From Gammaproteobacteria bacterium (GTDB lineage Bacteria > Pseudomonadota > Gammaproteobacteria > SURF-13), in the NCBI GenBank assembly GCA_016195665.1, contig JACPZD010000035.1, positions 1-64,000 on the forward strand: a DNA stretch of 64,000 nucleotides, written 5' to 3'. The position numbers were made by a program, and so were the translations under genes. Below the pieces are notes generated by a model that was not told the DNA's origin, searched no databases, and saw only the letters and a program-made list of their open reading frames with translations. Below are positions 53,758 to 63,078 of this stretch, piece by piece; position 1 is the stretch's first letter, and each line of letters opens with the position of its first letter.

Positions 53758-54495
53758 CTAGTAATGGTTCAGCATACCCTTCAGCCGGAGCAGATCATGC
53801 AACTCGACATCGCGATGATGTACGGTCATCAGCCCTTCCTGCTGAAAATGGGTGAAGGTGCGGCTGATGGTCTCCAGGGTTAGCCCGAGATAATTGCCGA
53901 TCTCTTCGCGGGTCATGCGCAGATAGAAATGAGTGGGCGAATAGCCGCGCGCCCCAAGACGCTGCGACAGGTTCAACAAAAAGGCCGCCAAGCGCTGCTC
54001 CGCCTTCATCTTGCTGAGCAGCAGCATGTGGCCTTGGTCGGCCACTATTTCACGGCTCATGATTTTATGGAAATGGTGCTGCAGCGCAGGAATCGTGCTT
54101 GTCAAATGCTCAAGGTCAGCAAAGGGGATCTCGCACACCATGCTGTCTTCCAGGGCGACGACATGATAATGGTGCCGGTCGTCGCTGATGGCATCCATCC
54201 CCAACAGTTCACCCGCCATGTAAAAACCGGTGATTTTTTCGCAACCGTCCTCGTCCAACTCAGACATTTTGAAAAAGCCGTTGCGGATGGCATAGAGAGA
54301 CCGGAAGCTGTCGCCCGCCCGATATAGATAATCGCCACGCAAAAATTTGCGGCGGTTATTGATGATCTTGTCCACTAACTCCGTGTCGTCCAAGCTCAAA
54401 CCCATCGGCAGACATAGCTCGTGCAGCGTGCACGCCGAACATGAGGCCTTCAGGTTGGCAAGGTTGACCTTGATGGGAATGGATTGAATAGTCAT
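53758..54495 (-). CDS. fnr: FNR-type oxygen-sensing transcription regulator
   Basis: The 245-residue protein has the CRP/FNR plan: cysteines Cys19, Cys22, Cys28 and Cys121 for the oxygen-labile 4Fe-4S cluster, a nucleotide-fold domain, dimer helix and HTH (TREEIGNYLGLTLETISRTF) with the E..SR residues that read TTGAT. When oxygen is low it dimerises and binds boxes such as those at 48337 and 53534, and the weaker one at 5233. Monocistronic; a small 7-bp hairpin lies upstream. Confidence 0.95.
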   Translation of the reverse strand: MTIQSIPIKVNLANLKASCSACTLHELCLPMGLSLDDTELVDKIINNRRKFLRGDYLYRAGDSFRSLYAIRNGFFKMSELDEDGCEKITGFYMAGELLGMDAISDDRHHYHVVALEDSMVCEIPFADLEHLTSTIPALQHHFHKIMSREIVADQGHMLLLSKMKAEQRLAAFLLNLSQRLGARGYSPTHFYLRMTREEIGNYLGLTLETISRTFTHFQQEGLMTVHHRDVELHDLLRLKGMLNHY

Positions 54496-54552
54496 GCCTT
54501 ACCTCCGCGCCCGTCAAGTATAGTATTGATATTGTTCCTGAATTGAACCCCA

Positions 54553-54569
54553 CCCGCAAGTTTTGCGGG
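54553..54569. repeat. Small hairpin upstream of fnr
   Basis: CCCGCAA at 54553-54559 pairs with TTGCGGG at 54563-54569 around a three-base loop. It lies between rnr and fnr. It may be in the 5' leader of fnr. No T run follows. Confidence 0.35.
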
Positions 54570-54690
54570 CTGTGATCCATACTTCACATTAACTAATAGT
54601 GATAATGAACTGTTTTATATGAATATTATATAGCCCACTCGTTCCCGGGTTTTCATCTGAGACAGGGTGCTGTTTTTCCGACCGCAGCGG

Positions 54691-56922
54691 CTATCTGGAG
54701 GCGCGCCGTTTGGATTTACTCTTTTTGCGCCCCTGCTCGACAAGCTCAAAGTCTATCTTTTTGTCATCGAGACCCACGCGCATGACCTTTACCCTGAGGG
54801 GGTCGCCGAGGCGGTAGACCACGCCCGTGCGCTCGCCCGAAAGCCGGTGCTTGGCATAGTCGAAGTGATAATAGTCGTTGCCAAGGGCCGTCACGTGCAC
54901 CAGGCCCTCGACGTAAATATCCTTGAGCATGACAAACACGCCGAAGCCGGTCACCCCGGTTATCAGCCCATCGAACTCCTGGCCGACCTTGTCCATCATG
55001 TACTCGCACTTAAGCCAATCCACCGCGTCTCGCGTCGCCTCATCGGCGCGGCGCTCGGTCATGGAACAGTGCTCGCCGTAGCTCAACATCATTGCCGGAG
55101 TGTAGTCGAACTCCGCAGCAGGTTTTCCGGCCAGCAGATGACGAATGGCGCGGTGCACCAGCAAATCGGGATAGCGGCGTATCGGCGAAGTAAAATGGGT
55201 GTAGGCCTCATAGGCCAAACCGAAGTGGCCGATATTCTCCGGGCTATAGACCGCCTGCCTCAGGCTGCGCAGCAACACCGTTTGGATTAAATACAGATCA
55301 GGGCGCTGCTGAATGGAGGCCAGCAATTTTGCGTAGTGCTTGGGCTCCGGATTATCGCCACCCCCCAGATTCAATCCAAGCTCGGCAAGGAAGCCCCTGA
55401 GATCATCGAGCTTTTCGCCAGTGGGGCCTTGGTGCACCCTGTAGAGGGCCGGTATTTTGCGCTCAAGCAGAAACTCGGCCGCAGCGACGTTGGCCGCCAC
55501 CATGCACTCTTCAATGATACGGTGCGCATCATTGCGCACCACCGGTACGATCTCTTCGATCTTTTTTCCGAGTCCGAAGACGATGCGGGTTTCGATGGTC
55601 TCAAAATCAATCGCACCGCGCGCCTCGCGCCGCACGCGTAACGCCTTGTACAAGGCATGAAGCCCTTCCAGGTGCGGGACGAGCGGCCGATAACGCGCCC
55701 GTAAGGTCTGGTCACGCTCAACCAGCATGGCCGCCACCTGATCGTAGGTAAGCCGTGCGTGGGAACGCATGAGGCCCTCAAAGAAGCGGTATTTTTTCAC
55801 CCTGCCCGTATCGTCTATGGACATCTCACAGACCATGCACAAGCGATCGGTATCGGGATTGATCGAACACAGGCCGTTCGAGAGGATTTCCGGCAACATG
55901 GGGATAACCCGCTCCGGGAAGTACACCGAATTGCCGCGCTCGAAGGCGGCGCGATCCAGCGCCGTACCGTGCCTGACATACGAAGACACATCGGCAATCG
56001 CCACCAGCAGCCGCCAACCCTTGCCTTGCCGCTCGCAGAACACGGCGTCGTCAAAGTCTCTGGCGTCCACGCCGTCTATGGTCACCAGCGGGATGTCACG
56101 GACATCTTCCCGGCCGTGCTTGGCGGGTTCCGGCACTTTGGTCCCCAGCGGCGCGATCTCTGCCTCGACCTCGGGCGGCCAGACCTGCGGCAGATCGTAG
56201 ACGCGCAGCGCGATGTCAATCTCCATGCCCGGCGCCATGTGGTCGCCCAGAATCTCAACCACCTTGCCGATCGGCTGGCTGTGCAGGCTCGGCTGGGTAA
56301 TGATCTCGGCCACGACGATCTGGCCATGCTTGGCATCGCCCTGCTGATCGGCCGGTATGACGATATCCTGGCTGATGCGCTTATTATTGGGAATCACGAA
56401 GCCGACCCCCTTTTCGAGATAAAAGCGTCCTACGACTTGAGTCGTGTTCCGCTCCAACACCTCCACCACCGCGCCCTCGCGGCGGCCGCGCCGATCCACA
56501 CCGGACACGCGCACCACGGCGCGGTCGCCGTCGAACAGGACGCGCATCTCTTTCGCAGAGAGGAACAAATCCCCCCCGCCTTCATCCGGCGCCAGAAAAC
56601 CGTAGCCATCCGGGTGGCCGATCACCCGCCCCTGGATAAGATCCATCTTGGCGGCCACCCCGTAACCCTCACGGCGGTTGCGAACCAATTGGCCATCGCG
56701 CTCCATGGCCTTGAGGCGGCGGCGCAGGGCCTCCAGGTCGGTTTCGTCGGTGATCCCTAACTCACCGGCGAGATTGCCAAAGGTCAGCGAAGCACCGTGT
56801 TCCGCCAAATATTGCAATATAAATTCCCGGCTGACGATGGGGCGCTCGTATTTGCGCGCCTCGCGCGTTGCGTGGGGGTCTGATGGGGTTTGGCCTGACG
56901 GCCCGGTGGTTTTTTTCTTCAT
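54691..56922 (-). CDS. rnr: Ribonuclease R
   Basis: The 743-residue 3'-5' exoribonuclease has an N-terminal winged helix (ILQYLAEHGASLTFGNLAGE), two cold-shock domains, the RNB catalytic domain with the metal-binding TIDGVDARDFDDAVFCE and a C-terminal S1 domain (GLITGVTGFGVFVML) with a lysine/arginine tail. It degrades structured RNA and takes part in quality control. Length matches the family. It stands alone, divergent from the tRNA-Leu gene. Confidence 0.96.
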   Translation of the reverse strand: MKKKTTGPSGQTPSDPHATREARKYERPIVSREFILQYLAEHGASLTFGNLAGELGITDETDLEALRRRLKAMERDGQLVRNRREGYGVAAKMDLIQGRVIGHPDGYGFLAPDEGGGDLFLSAKEMRVLFDGDRAVVRVSGVDRRGRREGAVVEVLERNTTQVVGRFYLEKGVGFVIPNNKRISQDIVIPADQQGDAKHGQIVVAEIITQPSLHSQPIGKVVEILGDHMAPGMEIDIALRVYDLPQVWPPEVEAEIAPLGTKVPEPAKHGREDVRDIPLVTIDGVDARDFDDAVFCERQGKGWRLLVAIADVSSYVRHGTALDRAAFERGNSVYFPERVIPMLPEILSNGLCSINPDTDRLCMVCEMSIDDTGRVKKYRFFEGLMRSHARLTYDQVAAMLVERDQTLRARYRPLVPHLEGLHALYKALRVRREARGAIDFETIETRIVFGLGKKIEEIVPVVRNDAHRIIEECMVAANVAAAEFLLERKIPALYRVHQGPTGEKLDDLRGFLAELGLNLGGGDNPEPKHYAKLLASIQQRPDLYLIQTVLLRSLRQAVYSPENIGHFGLAYEAYTHFTSPIRRYPDLLVHRAIRHLLAGKPAAEFDYTPAMMLSYGEHCSMTERRADEATRDAVDWLKCEYMMDKVGQEFDGLITGVTGFGVFVMLKDIYVEGLVHVTALGNDYYHFDYAKHRLSGERTGVVYRLGDPLRVKVMRVGLDDKKIDFELVEQGRKKSKSKRRASR

Positions 56923-57002
56923 TGATAAAATGTTCTCACTGCGGTAAAGTGCGCGGCTTAAGGGCGCGGATTATGGTAAGCTTTGAATTCGGGCCGGTAC
57001 AA

Positions 57003-57089
57003 GCCGGGGTGGCGGAATTGGTAGACGCGCTAGCTTCAGGTGTTAGTGGGGGTAACCCCGTGGAGGTTCAAGTCCTCTCCTCGGCACCA
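57003..57089 (+). tRNA. tRNA-Leu (anticodon CAG)
   Basis: The 87-base RNA folds with a seven-pair acceptor stem (GCCGGGG with CCTCGGC, one G-U), the class II long variable arm (TGGGGGTAACCCC), the GGTTCAAGTCC T-arm and an encoded CCA at 57087-57089. The anticodon loop TTCAGGT gives CAG, which reads CUG leucine codons. No second copy of its 3' end, which would mark an integration site, was seen. Confidence 0.95.
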
Positions 57090-57092
57090 TTT

Positions 57093-57145
57093 TGTAGGTG
57101 CGAATTCATTCGCATCCACGGCGGCCGAATGAATTCGGCCCTACA
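57093..57145. repeat. Palindromic repeat element between tRNA-Leu and dcd
   Basis: TGTAGG at 57093 and CCTACA at 57140-57145 are the ends of a long imperfect palindrome whose arms contain GAATTCATTCG and GAATGAATTCGG around a CACGG loop. It begins three bases after the tRNA and abuts the dcd stop codon. It resembles the dispersed palindromic repeats of many proteobacteria and may end both transcripts. Confidence 0.6.
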
Positions 57146-57712
57146 TCACGTCTTAGGCAACGTCACACCCTTCTGTCCCTGATACTTCCCTCCCCTATCC
57201 CTGTAAGAGGTCTCGCATACCTCGTCCGACTCGAAAAAGATCACCTGCGCCACACCCTCATTGGCGTACACCTTGGCGGGCAGCGGCGAAGTGTTGGAGA
57301 ACTCCAGTGTAACATGTCCTTCCCACTCCGGCTCCAGCGGCGTGACATTGACAATAATGCCACAGCGCGCATACGTAGACTTGCCCAAACAAATCGTGAG
57401 CACATTGCGCGGGATGCGGAAATACTCCACCGTGCGCGCCAGGGCGAAGGAATTGGGCGGGATGATGCAGACGTCCGACTTGAGATCCACGAAGCTGTTG
57501 GAATCGAAATTCTTGGGGTCCACAATCGCCGAGTTGATGTTGGTAAAGATCTTGAACTCATCGGCGCAGCGGATATCGTACCCATAACTGGACGTGCCGT
57601 ATGACACCACCCGCCCTGCCCCATTCTCGCGCACCTGGTGGCGCTCGAACGGCTCTATCATGCCGTGCTTCTCCGCCATCTCGCGGATCCATTTGTCTGA
57701 TTTAATGCTCAT
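57146..57712 (-). CDS. dcd: dCTP deaminase
   Basis: The 188-residue enzyme deaminates dCTP to dUTP for thymidylate synthesis. [20 protein letters not shown] at about 31-50, [20 protein letters not shown] and [20 protein letters not shown] with the catalytic Glu, and [11 protein letters not shown] are the family signatures. Length fits. The gene converges with tRNA-Leu and is co-directional with the Mrp gene. A palindromic repeat overlaps the end. Confidence 0.96.
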   Translation of the reverse strand: MSIKSDKWIREMAEKHGMIEPFERHQVRENGAGRVVSYGTSSYGYDIRCADEFKIFTNINSAIVDPKNFDSNSFVDLKSDVCIIPPNSFALARTVEYFRIPRNVLTICLGKSTYARCGIIVNVTPLEPEWEGHVTLEFSNTSPLPAKVYANEGVAQVIFFESDEVCETSYRDRGGKYQGQKGVTLPKT

Positions 57713-57718
57713 AGAATC

Positions 57719-57862
57719 AGATACAAGAGCAAAGATACAAGATACAAGTTAGAAAAAAAACCAAACCTGGGGTGATATTGCACGTATTTCTGCCTCTAAC
57801 ATGTATGCTCTCTCGGAATGAAGGGTTTACTTGTATCTTTTCTCTTGTATCTTGTATCTGTA
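57719..57862. repeat. Inverted repeats flanking an AT-rich spacer between dcd and the Mrp gene
   Basis: The stretch 57719-57748 carries repeated GATACAAGA units and 57828-57862 carries the inverse TCTTGTATC units, with about 80 AT-rich bases between. The arms are not perfect but are clearly paired. The whole intergenic gap is taken up by the pair. Its function is unknown; it could be a MITE-like insertion or a long stem in the transcript. Confidence 0.55.
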
Positions 57863-57864
57863 GT

Positions 57865-58956
57865 TCAAGTATTCTGTATCACAATATTGGGAAACTTGCC
57901 GCTGTAATCCTTGGCCTGTAACGAAAGCTTGGCCGCCACCTTGCGCGCAATCTCGCGGTACATCCTGGCAATGCGTCCTTCCGGATCGGCAACCACACTG
58001 GGATGGCCGTCGTCGGCGTTTTCACGGATGCTGATGTCGAGCGGCAAGGCGCCCAGCATGTCCACGTTGTATTGCTTGGCCATACGTTCGCCGCCGCCCG
58101 CGCCGAAGATGTGTTCTTCGTGGCCGCATTGACTGCAAATATGCGTGCTCATATTCTCGATGATGCCGAGCACGGGCACCGCAACCTTCTCGAACATCTT
58201 GAGCGCCTTACGGGCATCCAGCAAGGCAATGTCCTGCGGCGTGGTCACGATCAACGCGCCGCTCACGGGTATCTTCTGTGAAAGAGTCAGTTGAATGTCG
58301 CCGGTGCCGGGCGGGAGATCAATCACCAGATAATCCAGATCCCTCCACTGCGTATCATTGAACAGTTGCTCCAACGCCGTCGTCACCATCGGCCCGCGCC
58401 AGATCATGGGCGTTTCTTCGTCTATCAAATACCCGATGGACATGGACTGAATGCCGTGCCGCATCACCGGCTCCATGCTTTTACCGTCCTTCGAAACGGG
58501 CTTGTCGTGCCCCCCCAACATGCGCGGTTGACTGGGGCCGTAGATGTCGGCATCCAAAATACCAACGCTCCCGCCTTCGGCCATCAAGGCCAAGGCAATA
58601 TTCACGGCAGTGGTGGACTTGCCTACCCCGCCCTTCCCGGAGGCCACGGCGATGATATTTTTGACGGACTTAAGCGGCTTTACCCCCTTCTGCACGGCGT
58701 GAGGGATGACCTTGGAGGAAATGACGGCGCTCACCTCAGCGACACCGCTAATCGCCCCGACGCGCCGCTTGATCTCTCCCGCCAGCTCATCCTGATAGCC
58801 CTTGGCGGGATAGCCCAGCAGCACCTCGACCTTGACCCTATCACCCTCTATAACGATATTTTTTATGGCCGCAGCAGAGACCAGATCCTTGCCCAGATAA
58901 GGATCTATCACCTCTTTAAGTGCCGTCTCAACCTGTAACTGTGAAACATCTGCCAT
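57865..58956 (-). CDS. apbC: Mrp/ApbC-type iron-sulfur cluster carrier ATPase
   Basis: The 363-residue P-loop protein has the deviant Walker A GKGGVGKST near 100, a CxxC cluster site (CSQCGHEE) near 275 and an N-terminal DUF59-like part (VETALKEVIDPYLGKDL). It carries and hands over 4Fe-4S clusters, for example to FNR-type or respiratory targets. I chose ATG 58956 where the family homology begins. It is adjacent and divergent to metG, as in E. coli. Confidence 0.94.
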   Translation of the reverse strand: MADVSQLQVETALKEVIDPYLGKDLVSAAAIKNIVIEGDRVKVEVLLGYPAKGYQDELAGEIKRRVGAISGVAEVSAVISSKVIPHAVQKGVKPLKSVKNIIAVASGKGGVGKSTTAVNIALALMAEGGSVGILDADIYGPSQPRMLGGHDKPVSKDGKSMEPVMRHGIQSMSIGYLIDEETPMIWRGPMVTTALEQLFNDTQWRDLDYLVIDLPPGTGDIQLTLSQKIPVSGALIVTTPQDIALLDARKALKMFEKVAVPVLGIIENMSTHICSQCGHEEHIFGAGGGERMAKQYNVDMLGALPLDISIRENADDGHPSVVADPEGRIARMYREIARKVAAKLSLQAKDYSGKFPNIVIQNT

Positions 58957-59067
58957 GTAATACTCAGCCTCCAGGCCAACTCTCGACACCGTTTGGTGTC
59001 CTTTTCGTTCTACTAAACATATAATTATAGAACAAGCATGCCCACCTCACCATAAAATCTGCTTTCC

Positions 59068-61104
59068 ATGGACTCCAAACGCCGAATACTCGTCACCAGC
59101 GCCCTGCCCTATGCCAACGGGCCCATTCACCTCGGCCACCTGGTGGAATACATCCAGACCGACATCTGGGTGCGTTTCCAGAAGATGCGCGGCCATGACT
59201 GCACTTACGTCTGCGCCGACGACGCCCACGGCACGCCCATCATGCTGCGCGCCGAACAGGAAGGCATTGCGCCCGAGGCGTTGATCGAACGCATGAACCG
59301 GGAACACCTGGCGGACTTCCAGGACTTCGGCGTCGAATTTGATAACTACTACTCCACGCACTCGCCGGAAAACGAGTTCTTTGTGCGCGACATCTATCAG
59401 AAGTTGCGCGCCAACAGCCACATCACCCAACGGGTCATCAAACAGGCCTACGACCCGGTCAAAAACCTGTTCCTACCCGATCGCTTCATCAAAGGTGAAT
59501 GCCCGCGTTGCGGAGCCAAAGATCAGTATGGCGACAGTTGCGAGGCATGCGGCGCGACCTATTCGCCCACGGATTTGAAAAATCCGGTCTCGGTGCTCTC
59601 CGGCGCCAAGCCTGTCGAAAAAGAATCCGAGCACTATTTCTTCAGGCTCGGTGATTTTGAAGATTCTTTACGCACCTGGTTGTTTCCGGATATCACGCAG
59701 CCGCGTCACGTGCAATCCGAGGTGGCGAACAAGCTCGACGAGTGGTTCACGGCGGGCTTGCAGGACTGGGACATCTCACGTGACGCGCCCTACTTCGGTT
59801 TTGAGATCCCCGGCGCGCCCGGCAAATATTTTTACGTCTGGCTCGACGCGCCCGTCGGCTACATGGCGAGTTTCAAAAACTATTGCGAACGGAAGGGCAT
59901 CAACTTCGACGCCTATTGGAGCGAAGGCAGCGACGCCGAACTCTATCACTTCATCGGCAAAGATATTTTATATTTTCACGCCTTGTTCTGGCCCGCGATG
60001 CTGGAAGGCTCAGGTTATCGCAAACCCACCGCTATATACGCCCACGGATTTCTCACCGTGAACGGCCAAAAGATGTCCAAGTCACGCGGCACCTTCATCA
60101 CCGCGCGCACGTATTTGGATCATCTGAACCCGGAGTATCTGCGCTATTACTACGCCACCAAGCTCAATAGCACGATGGAGGATATTGATCTAAACTTCGA
60201 TGATTTCGTGGCGCGGGTCAATAGCGATCTGATCGGGAAATACATCAATATTGCGAGCCGGACCGCGGGATTTCTGACCAAACACTTCAATGGTGTTTTA
60301 TCAGAGGCCTATTATCAAGGTGAGCATACTAACCGAATTTGCGCACTGGTAAGCGCTGGCGTGGCAGATGAAATTGCTGAGGCCTATGAACAGAGGGAAT
60401 ACAGCAAGGTTCTGCGTGCGGTAATGAAAGCGGCTGACCACATTAACCAATATTTCGACAAAAATAAACCTTGGGAACTGGCCAAAGACCCGTCGCAGAA
60501 GACAAAATTGCATGACGTATGCAGCGACTGCTGTATTGCATTTTACATGTTAACCATCTATTTGACTCCGATACTGCCCGAGCTATCGAAAAAAGTCGCA
60601 AGCTTTTGTAATATCCCTGATGAATTGAAATGGGATGACCTAAATCACTCCCCCATAACAATCAAACCTTACCAGCACCTCATGACCCGTATTGACCCGA
60701 AACAAGTCGAAGGCATGCTCGCTGAGAGTCAAGAAGGTCTGCGACCAATCTCCCCTCTCCCGGAGGGAGAGGGGAACATGATCAGTATTGACGACTTCGC
60801 CAAGATTGATCTTCGCATCGCACGCATTGTCAAAGCGGAAGATGTCGAGGGTGCGGAAAAACTGTTGAAGCTCACGCTCGACATCGGCGAGGGAAAACCG
60901 CGCATCGTGTTCGCCGGCATTAAATCCGCTTATAAACCCGCCGATTTGGAAGGCAAGCTCACGGTGATGGTGGCGAATCTCGCACCGCGCAAGATGAAGT
61001 TCGGCGTCTCCGAAGGTATGGTGCTGGCCGCCGGGCCGGGCGGTAAGGACTTGTGGATATTGGAACCGCATGCCGGTGCGCAACCCGGCATGCGGGTGAA
61101 GTAA
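59068..61104 (+). CDS. metG: Methionyl-tRNA synthetase
   Basis: The 678-residue class I enzyme has [12 protein letters not shown] (HIGH), a zinc knuckle [29 protein letters not shown] (KMSKS), an anticodon-binding helical domain and a C-terminal tRNA-binding OB domain ([20 protein letters not shown]). Between the helical and OB domains the linker carries the residues ISPLPEGEG, encoded by a perfect palindrome. This is an inserted repeat that kept the frame. The OB domain is the common dimerising form of proteobacterial MetG. Confidence 0.96.
   Translation: MDSKRRILVTSALPYANGPIHLGHLVEYIQTDIWVRFQKMRGHDCTYVCADDAHGTPIMLRAEQEGIAPEALIERMNREHLADFQDFGVEFDNYYSTHSPENEFFVRDIYQKLRANSHITQRVIKQAYDPVKNLFLPDRFIKGECPRCGAKDQYGDSCEACGATYSPTDLKNPVSVLSGAKPVEKESEHYFFRLGDFEDSLRTWLFPDITQPRHVQSEVANKLDEWFTAGLQDWDISRDAPYFGFEIPGAPGKYFYVWLDAPVGYMASFKNYCERKGINFDAYWSEGSDAELYHFIGKDILYFHALFWPAMLEGSGYRKPTAIYAHGFLTVNGQKMSKSRGTFITARTYLDHLNPEYLRYYYATKLNSTMEDIDLNFDDFVARVNSDLIGKYINIASRTAGFLTKHFNGVLSEAYYQGEHTNRICALVSAGVADEIAEAYEQREYSKVLRAVMKAADHINQYFDKNKPWELAKDPSQKTKLHDVCSDCCIAFYMLTIYLTPILPELSKKVASFCNIPDELKWDDLNHSPITIKPYQHLMTRIDPKQVEGMLAESQEGLRPISPLPEGEGNMISIDDFAKIDLRIARIVKAEDVEGAEKLLKLTLDIGEGKPRIVFAGIKSAYKPADLEGKLTVMVANLAPRKMKFGVSEGMVLAAGPGGKDLWILEPHAGAQPGMRVK
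60751..60775. repeat. Palindromic repeat inside metG
   Basis: TCCCCTCTCCC at 60751-60761 and its inverse complement at 60765-60775 flank a three-base loop. It encodes SPLPEGEG in the linker of MetG. This sequence type, with its SPLPxGEG translation, is a known dispersed palindromic repeat in proteobacteria that is also found inside genes. Confidence 0.75.
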
Positions 61105-61159
61105 GAGGGCTGCGCGGGTAGCTAAACTTTACGCAACTGTACGACAGGAGAATAAAGTC

Positions 61160-61915
61160 ATGGCAAAAAATGCACTCATCGTAGGCGGAACCAGCGGCAT
61201 CGGATTGGAAGTCGCAAAATTGTTACTCAACCAAGGCGCTGCCGTAACGCTGGTTGGTAAAAATCAAGACAAGATCAACAGCGCTCGCAACAGTCTGGGC
61301 GCCTTGGGCAAGATAGTAGGCATAAAGGCGGATATCACGCAGCCTGCTGACCTGCAGCGACTTACTAGCATGCTGGCGGCCGAAGAAGGGTTCGATTATC
61401 TCGTTAACGCCGCGGGCGTGTTTACGCCCAAGAAATTTCTTGAGCACAGCCCCGAGGATTACGACAAATATCTGGATCTCAACAAGGGATTGTTTTTTAT
61501 CACTCAGGCCGTCGCGCAAAAAATGGTGGATCGGGGCATCGCAGGTTCCATCGTCAACATCGGCTCGATGTGGGCGCATCAAGCAGTGTTGGCCACGCCG
61601 TCGTCAGCCTATTCGATGGCCAAGGCGGGGCTGCATAGTCTCACTCAACACCTGGCCATGGAGCTGGGAGCCTTTGGCATACGAGTCAACGCCGTCGCTC
61701 CGGCCGTAGTTGAGACACCCATTTACGAGTCGTTCATCGAGCCTAGTCAGGTCAAGGCGGCATTGCATGGATTTGATAAATTCCATCCCATCGGCCGTAT
61801 CGGCAAGCCTGTTGATGTAGCGGAAACCATCTGTTTCCTGTTGTCGGATAAGGCCTCTTGGGTCACCGGGGCGGTCTGGGACGTAGACGGCGGTGTGATG
61901 GCCGGCCGCAACTAG
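61160..61915 (+). CDS. Short-chain dehydrogenase/reductase
   Basis: The 251-residue protein has the classical SDR motifs: GGTSGIG near residue 9, NAAGV near 85, the catalytic Ser in [16 protein letters not shown] with Tyr-xxx-Lys near 155, and the C-terminal [11 protein letters not shown]. It uses NAD(P)H on an unknown alcohol or ketone. AGGAG lies before the ATG. It stands between metG and nth without clear functional link. Confidence 0.88.
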   Translation: MAKNALIVGGTSGIGLEVAKLLLNQGAAVTLVGKNQDKINSARNSLGALGKIVGIKADITQPADLQRLTSMLAAEEGFDYLVNAAGVFTPKKFLEHSPEDYDKYLDLNKGLFFITQAVAQKMVDRGIAGSIVNIGSMWAHQAVLATPSSAYSMAKAGLHSLTQHLAMELGAFGIRVNAVAPAVVETPIYESFIEPSQVKAALHGFDKFHPIGRIGKPVDVAETICFLLSDKASWVTGAVWDVDGGVMAGRN

Positions 61916-62007
61916 CCCAGAGTGGACGATCACCCTCATGACCACTATCTCGGCTTCTTGCCGGCGCTTGATTGCGGTATAGGGCGAGTTCATTCGGCTG
62001 TCCCCTC

Positions 62008-62643
62008 ATGAATCCGCAAAAGCGGCACGAAATTTTTACGCGCCTCAAGGCCGCCAATCCCAAGCCCACTACCGAATTACGCTACACCTCGCCATTTGAA
62101 TTGCTCGTCTCCGTTATTCTCTCCGCACAAGCGACTGACGTGAGCGTGAATAAAGCTACTGGCGAGCTCTTCCAGGCCGCCGACACGCCGCAGGCCATGC
62201 TCAAGCTGGGGGAAAGGGGGCTCAAGAAATACATCAAGACCATCGGCCTCTACAACAGCAAGGCGGCCAACATCATCAAGACCTGTAAACTGTTGATTGA
62301 ACGTCATCAGGGTCAAGTGCCGAGCACCCGTGAAGAACTTGAGGCATTACCTGGCGCAGGCCGCAAAACGGCCAACGTGATCCTCAACACCGCCTTTGGC
62401 GAACCGACCATCGCGGTGGATACGCACATCTTCCGCGTCGCCAACCGCACCGGTCTCGCGCCGGGAAAAACAGTACGTCAAGTGGAAGACAAGCTCAATA
62501 AATTTGTCCCCCCTGAATTTCGCCACGATGCACATCACTGGCTTATACTGCACGGACGTTACGTGTGTACCGCTCGAAGACCGCGTTGCCCTCAGTGTGT
62601 GATTGCCGATCTTTGTGAATACAAAGACAAGACCCCGGAATAA
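62008..62643 (+). CDS. nth: Endonuclease III
   Basis: The 211-residue DNA glycosylase/AP lyase removes oxidised pyrimidines. It has the helix-hairpin-helix LPGAGRKTANVILN with the catalytic Lys, the AVDTHIFRVANR with the catalytic Asp and a 4Fe-4S site CTARRPRCPQCVIADLC (C-x6-C-x2-C-x5-C). I took ATG 62008 where the family begins. It is followed six bases later by the DUF1841 gene, likely the same transcript. Confidence 0.96.
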   Translation: MNPQKRHEIFTRLKAANPKPTTELRYTSPFELLVSVILSAQATDVSVNKATGELFQAADTPQAMLKLGERGLKKYIKTIGLYNSKAANIIKTCKLLIERHQGQVPSTREELEALPGAGRKTANVILNTAFGEPTIAVDTHIFRVANRTGLAPGKTVRQVEDKLNKFVPPEFRHDAHHWLILHGRYVCTARRPRCPQCVIADLCEYKDKTPE

Positions 62644-62648
62644 ACATC

Positions 62649-63074
62649 GTGTTTTTCGGCCAGAATCGCGAACAGCTCCGCCAGCTTTTTATTGATAGCT
62701 GGAATAAACGCCTGACCAGCGCTCCCATGGAACCCATCGAGGAGATGGTGGCGGCCATTATCGCTGAGCATCCCGAATATCATCCCATGCTGGAACAGCC
62801 TGATGCCGCACTCGCCAAGGATTACTTGCCCGAGTTTGGAGAGATCAATCCCTTTTTACACATGGCCATGCACATCGCCTTACGGGAACAACTGAGCAGT
62901 AACCGACCCCACGGGATTACCCAGGTGTATCGGAAGTTACTCGGGAAATACGGTGATCCGCACGAGGTCGAGCATCACATGGCGGAATGCCTTGGGGAAA
63001 TCATCTGGCGCGCGCAACGTGAAAACAAGCTGCCGGATGAGGCAGCCTATTTGGAATGCTTGCAAAAGCTGTGA
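62649..63074 (+). CDS. DUF1841 family protein
   Basis: The 141-residue protein starts at a GTG (62649) and opens FFGQNREQLRQLFIDSWNKR, then NPFLHMAMHIALREQLSSNR and HHMAECLGEIIWRAQRENK, as in DUF1841, a proteobacterial family of unknown function that is usually beside nth. It is soluble and helical. Confidence 0.9.
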   Translation: MFFGQNREQLRQLFIDSWNKRLTSAPMEPIEEMVAAIIAEHPEYHPMLEQPDAALAKDYLPEFGEINPFLHMAMHIALREQLSSNRPHGITQVYRKLLGKYGDPHEVEHHMAECLGEIIWRAQRENKLPDEAAYLECLQKL

Positions 63075-63078
63075 TGAT

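Noticed and set aside
53530-53883. Plus-strand 117-codon frame over the FNR box and fnr 3' end
   Set aside because: It covers the regulatory box, overlaps fnr antisense, and has no ribosome site or family motif.
57003-57089. tRNA-Leu as the attachment site of the island
   Set aside because: No integrase gene and no second copy of the tRNA 3' end was seen in the window, and the adjoining genes are housekeeping.
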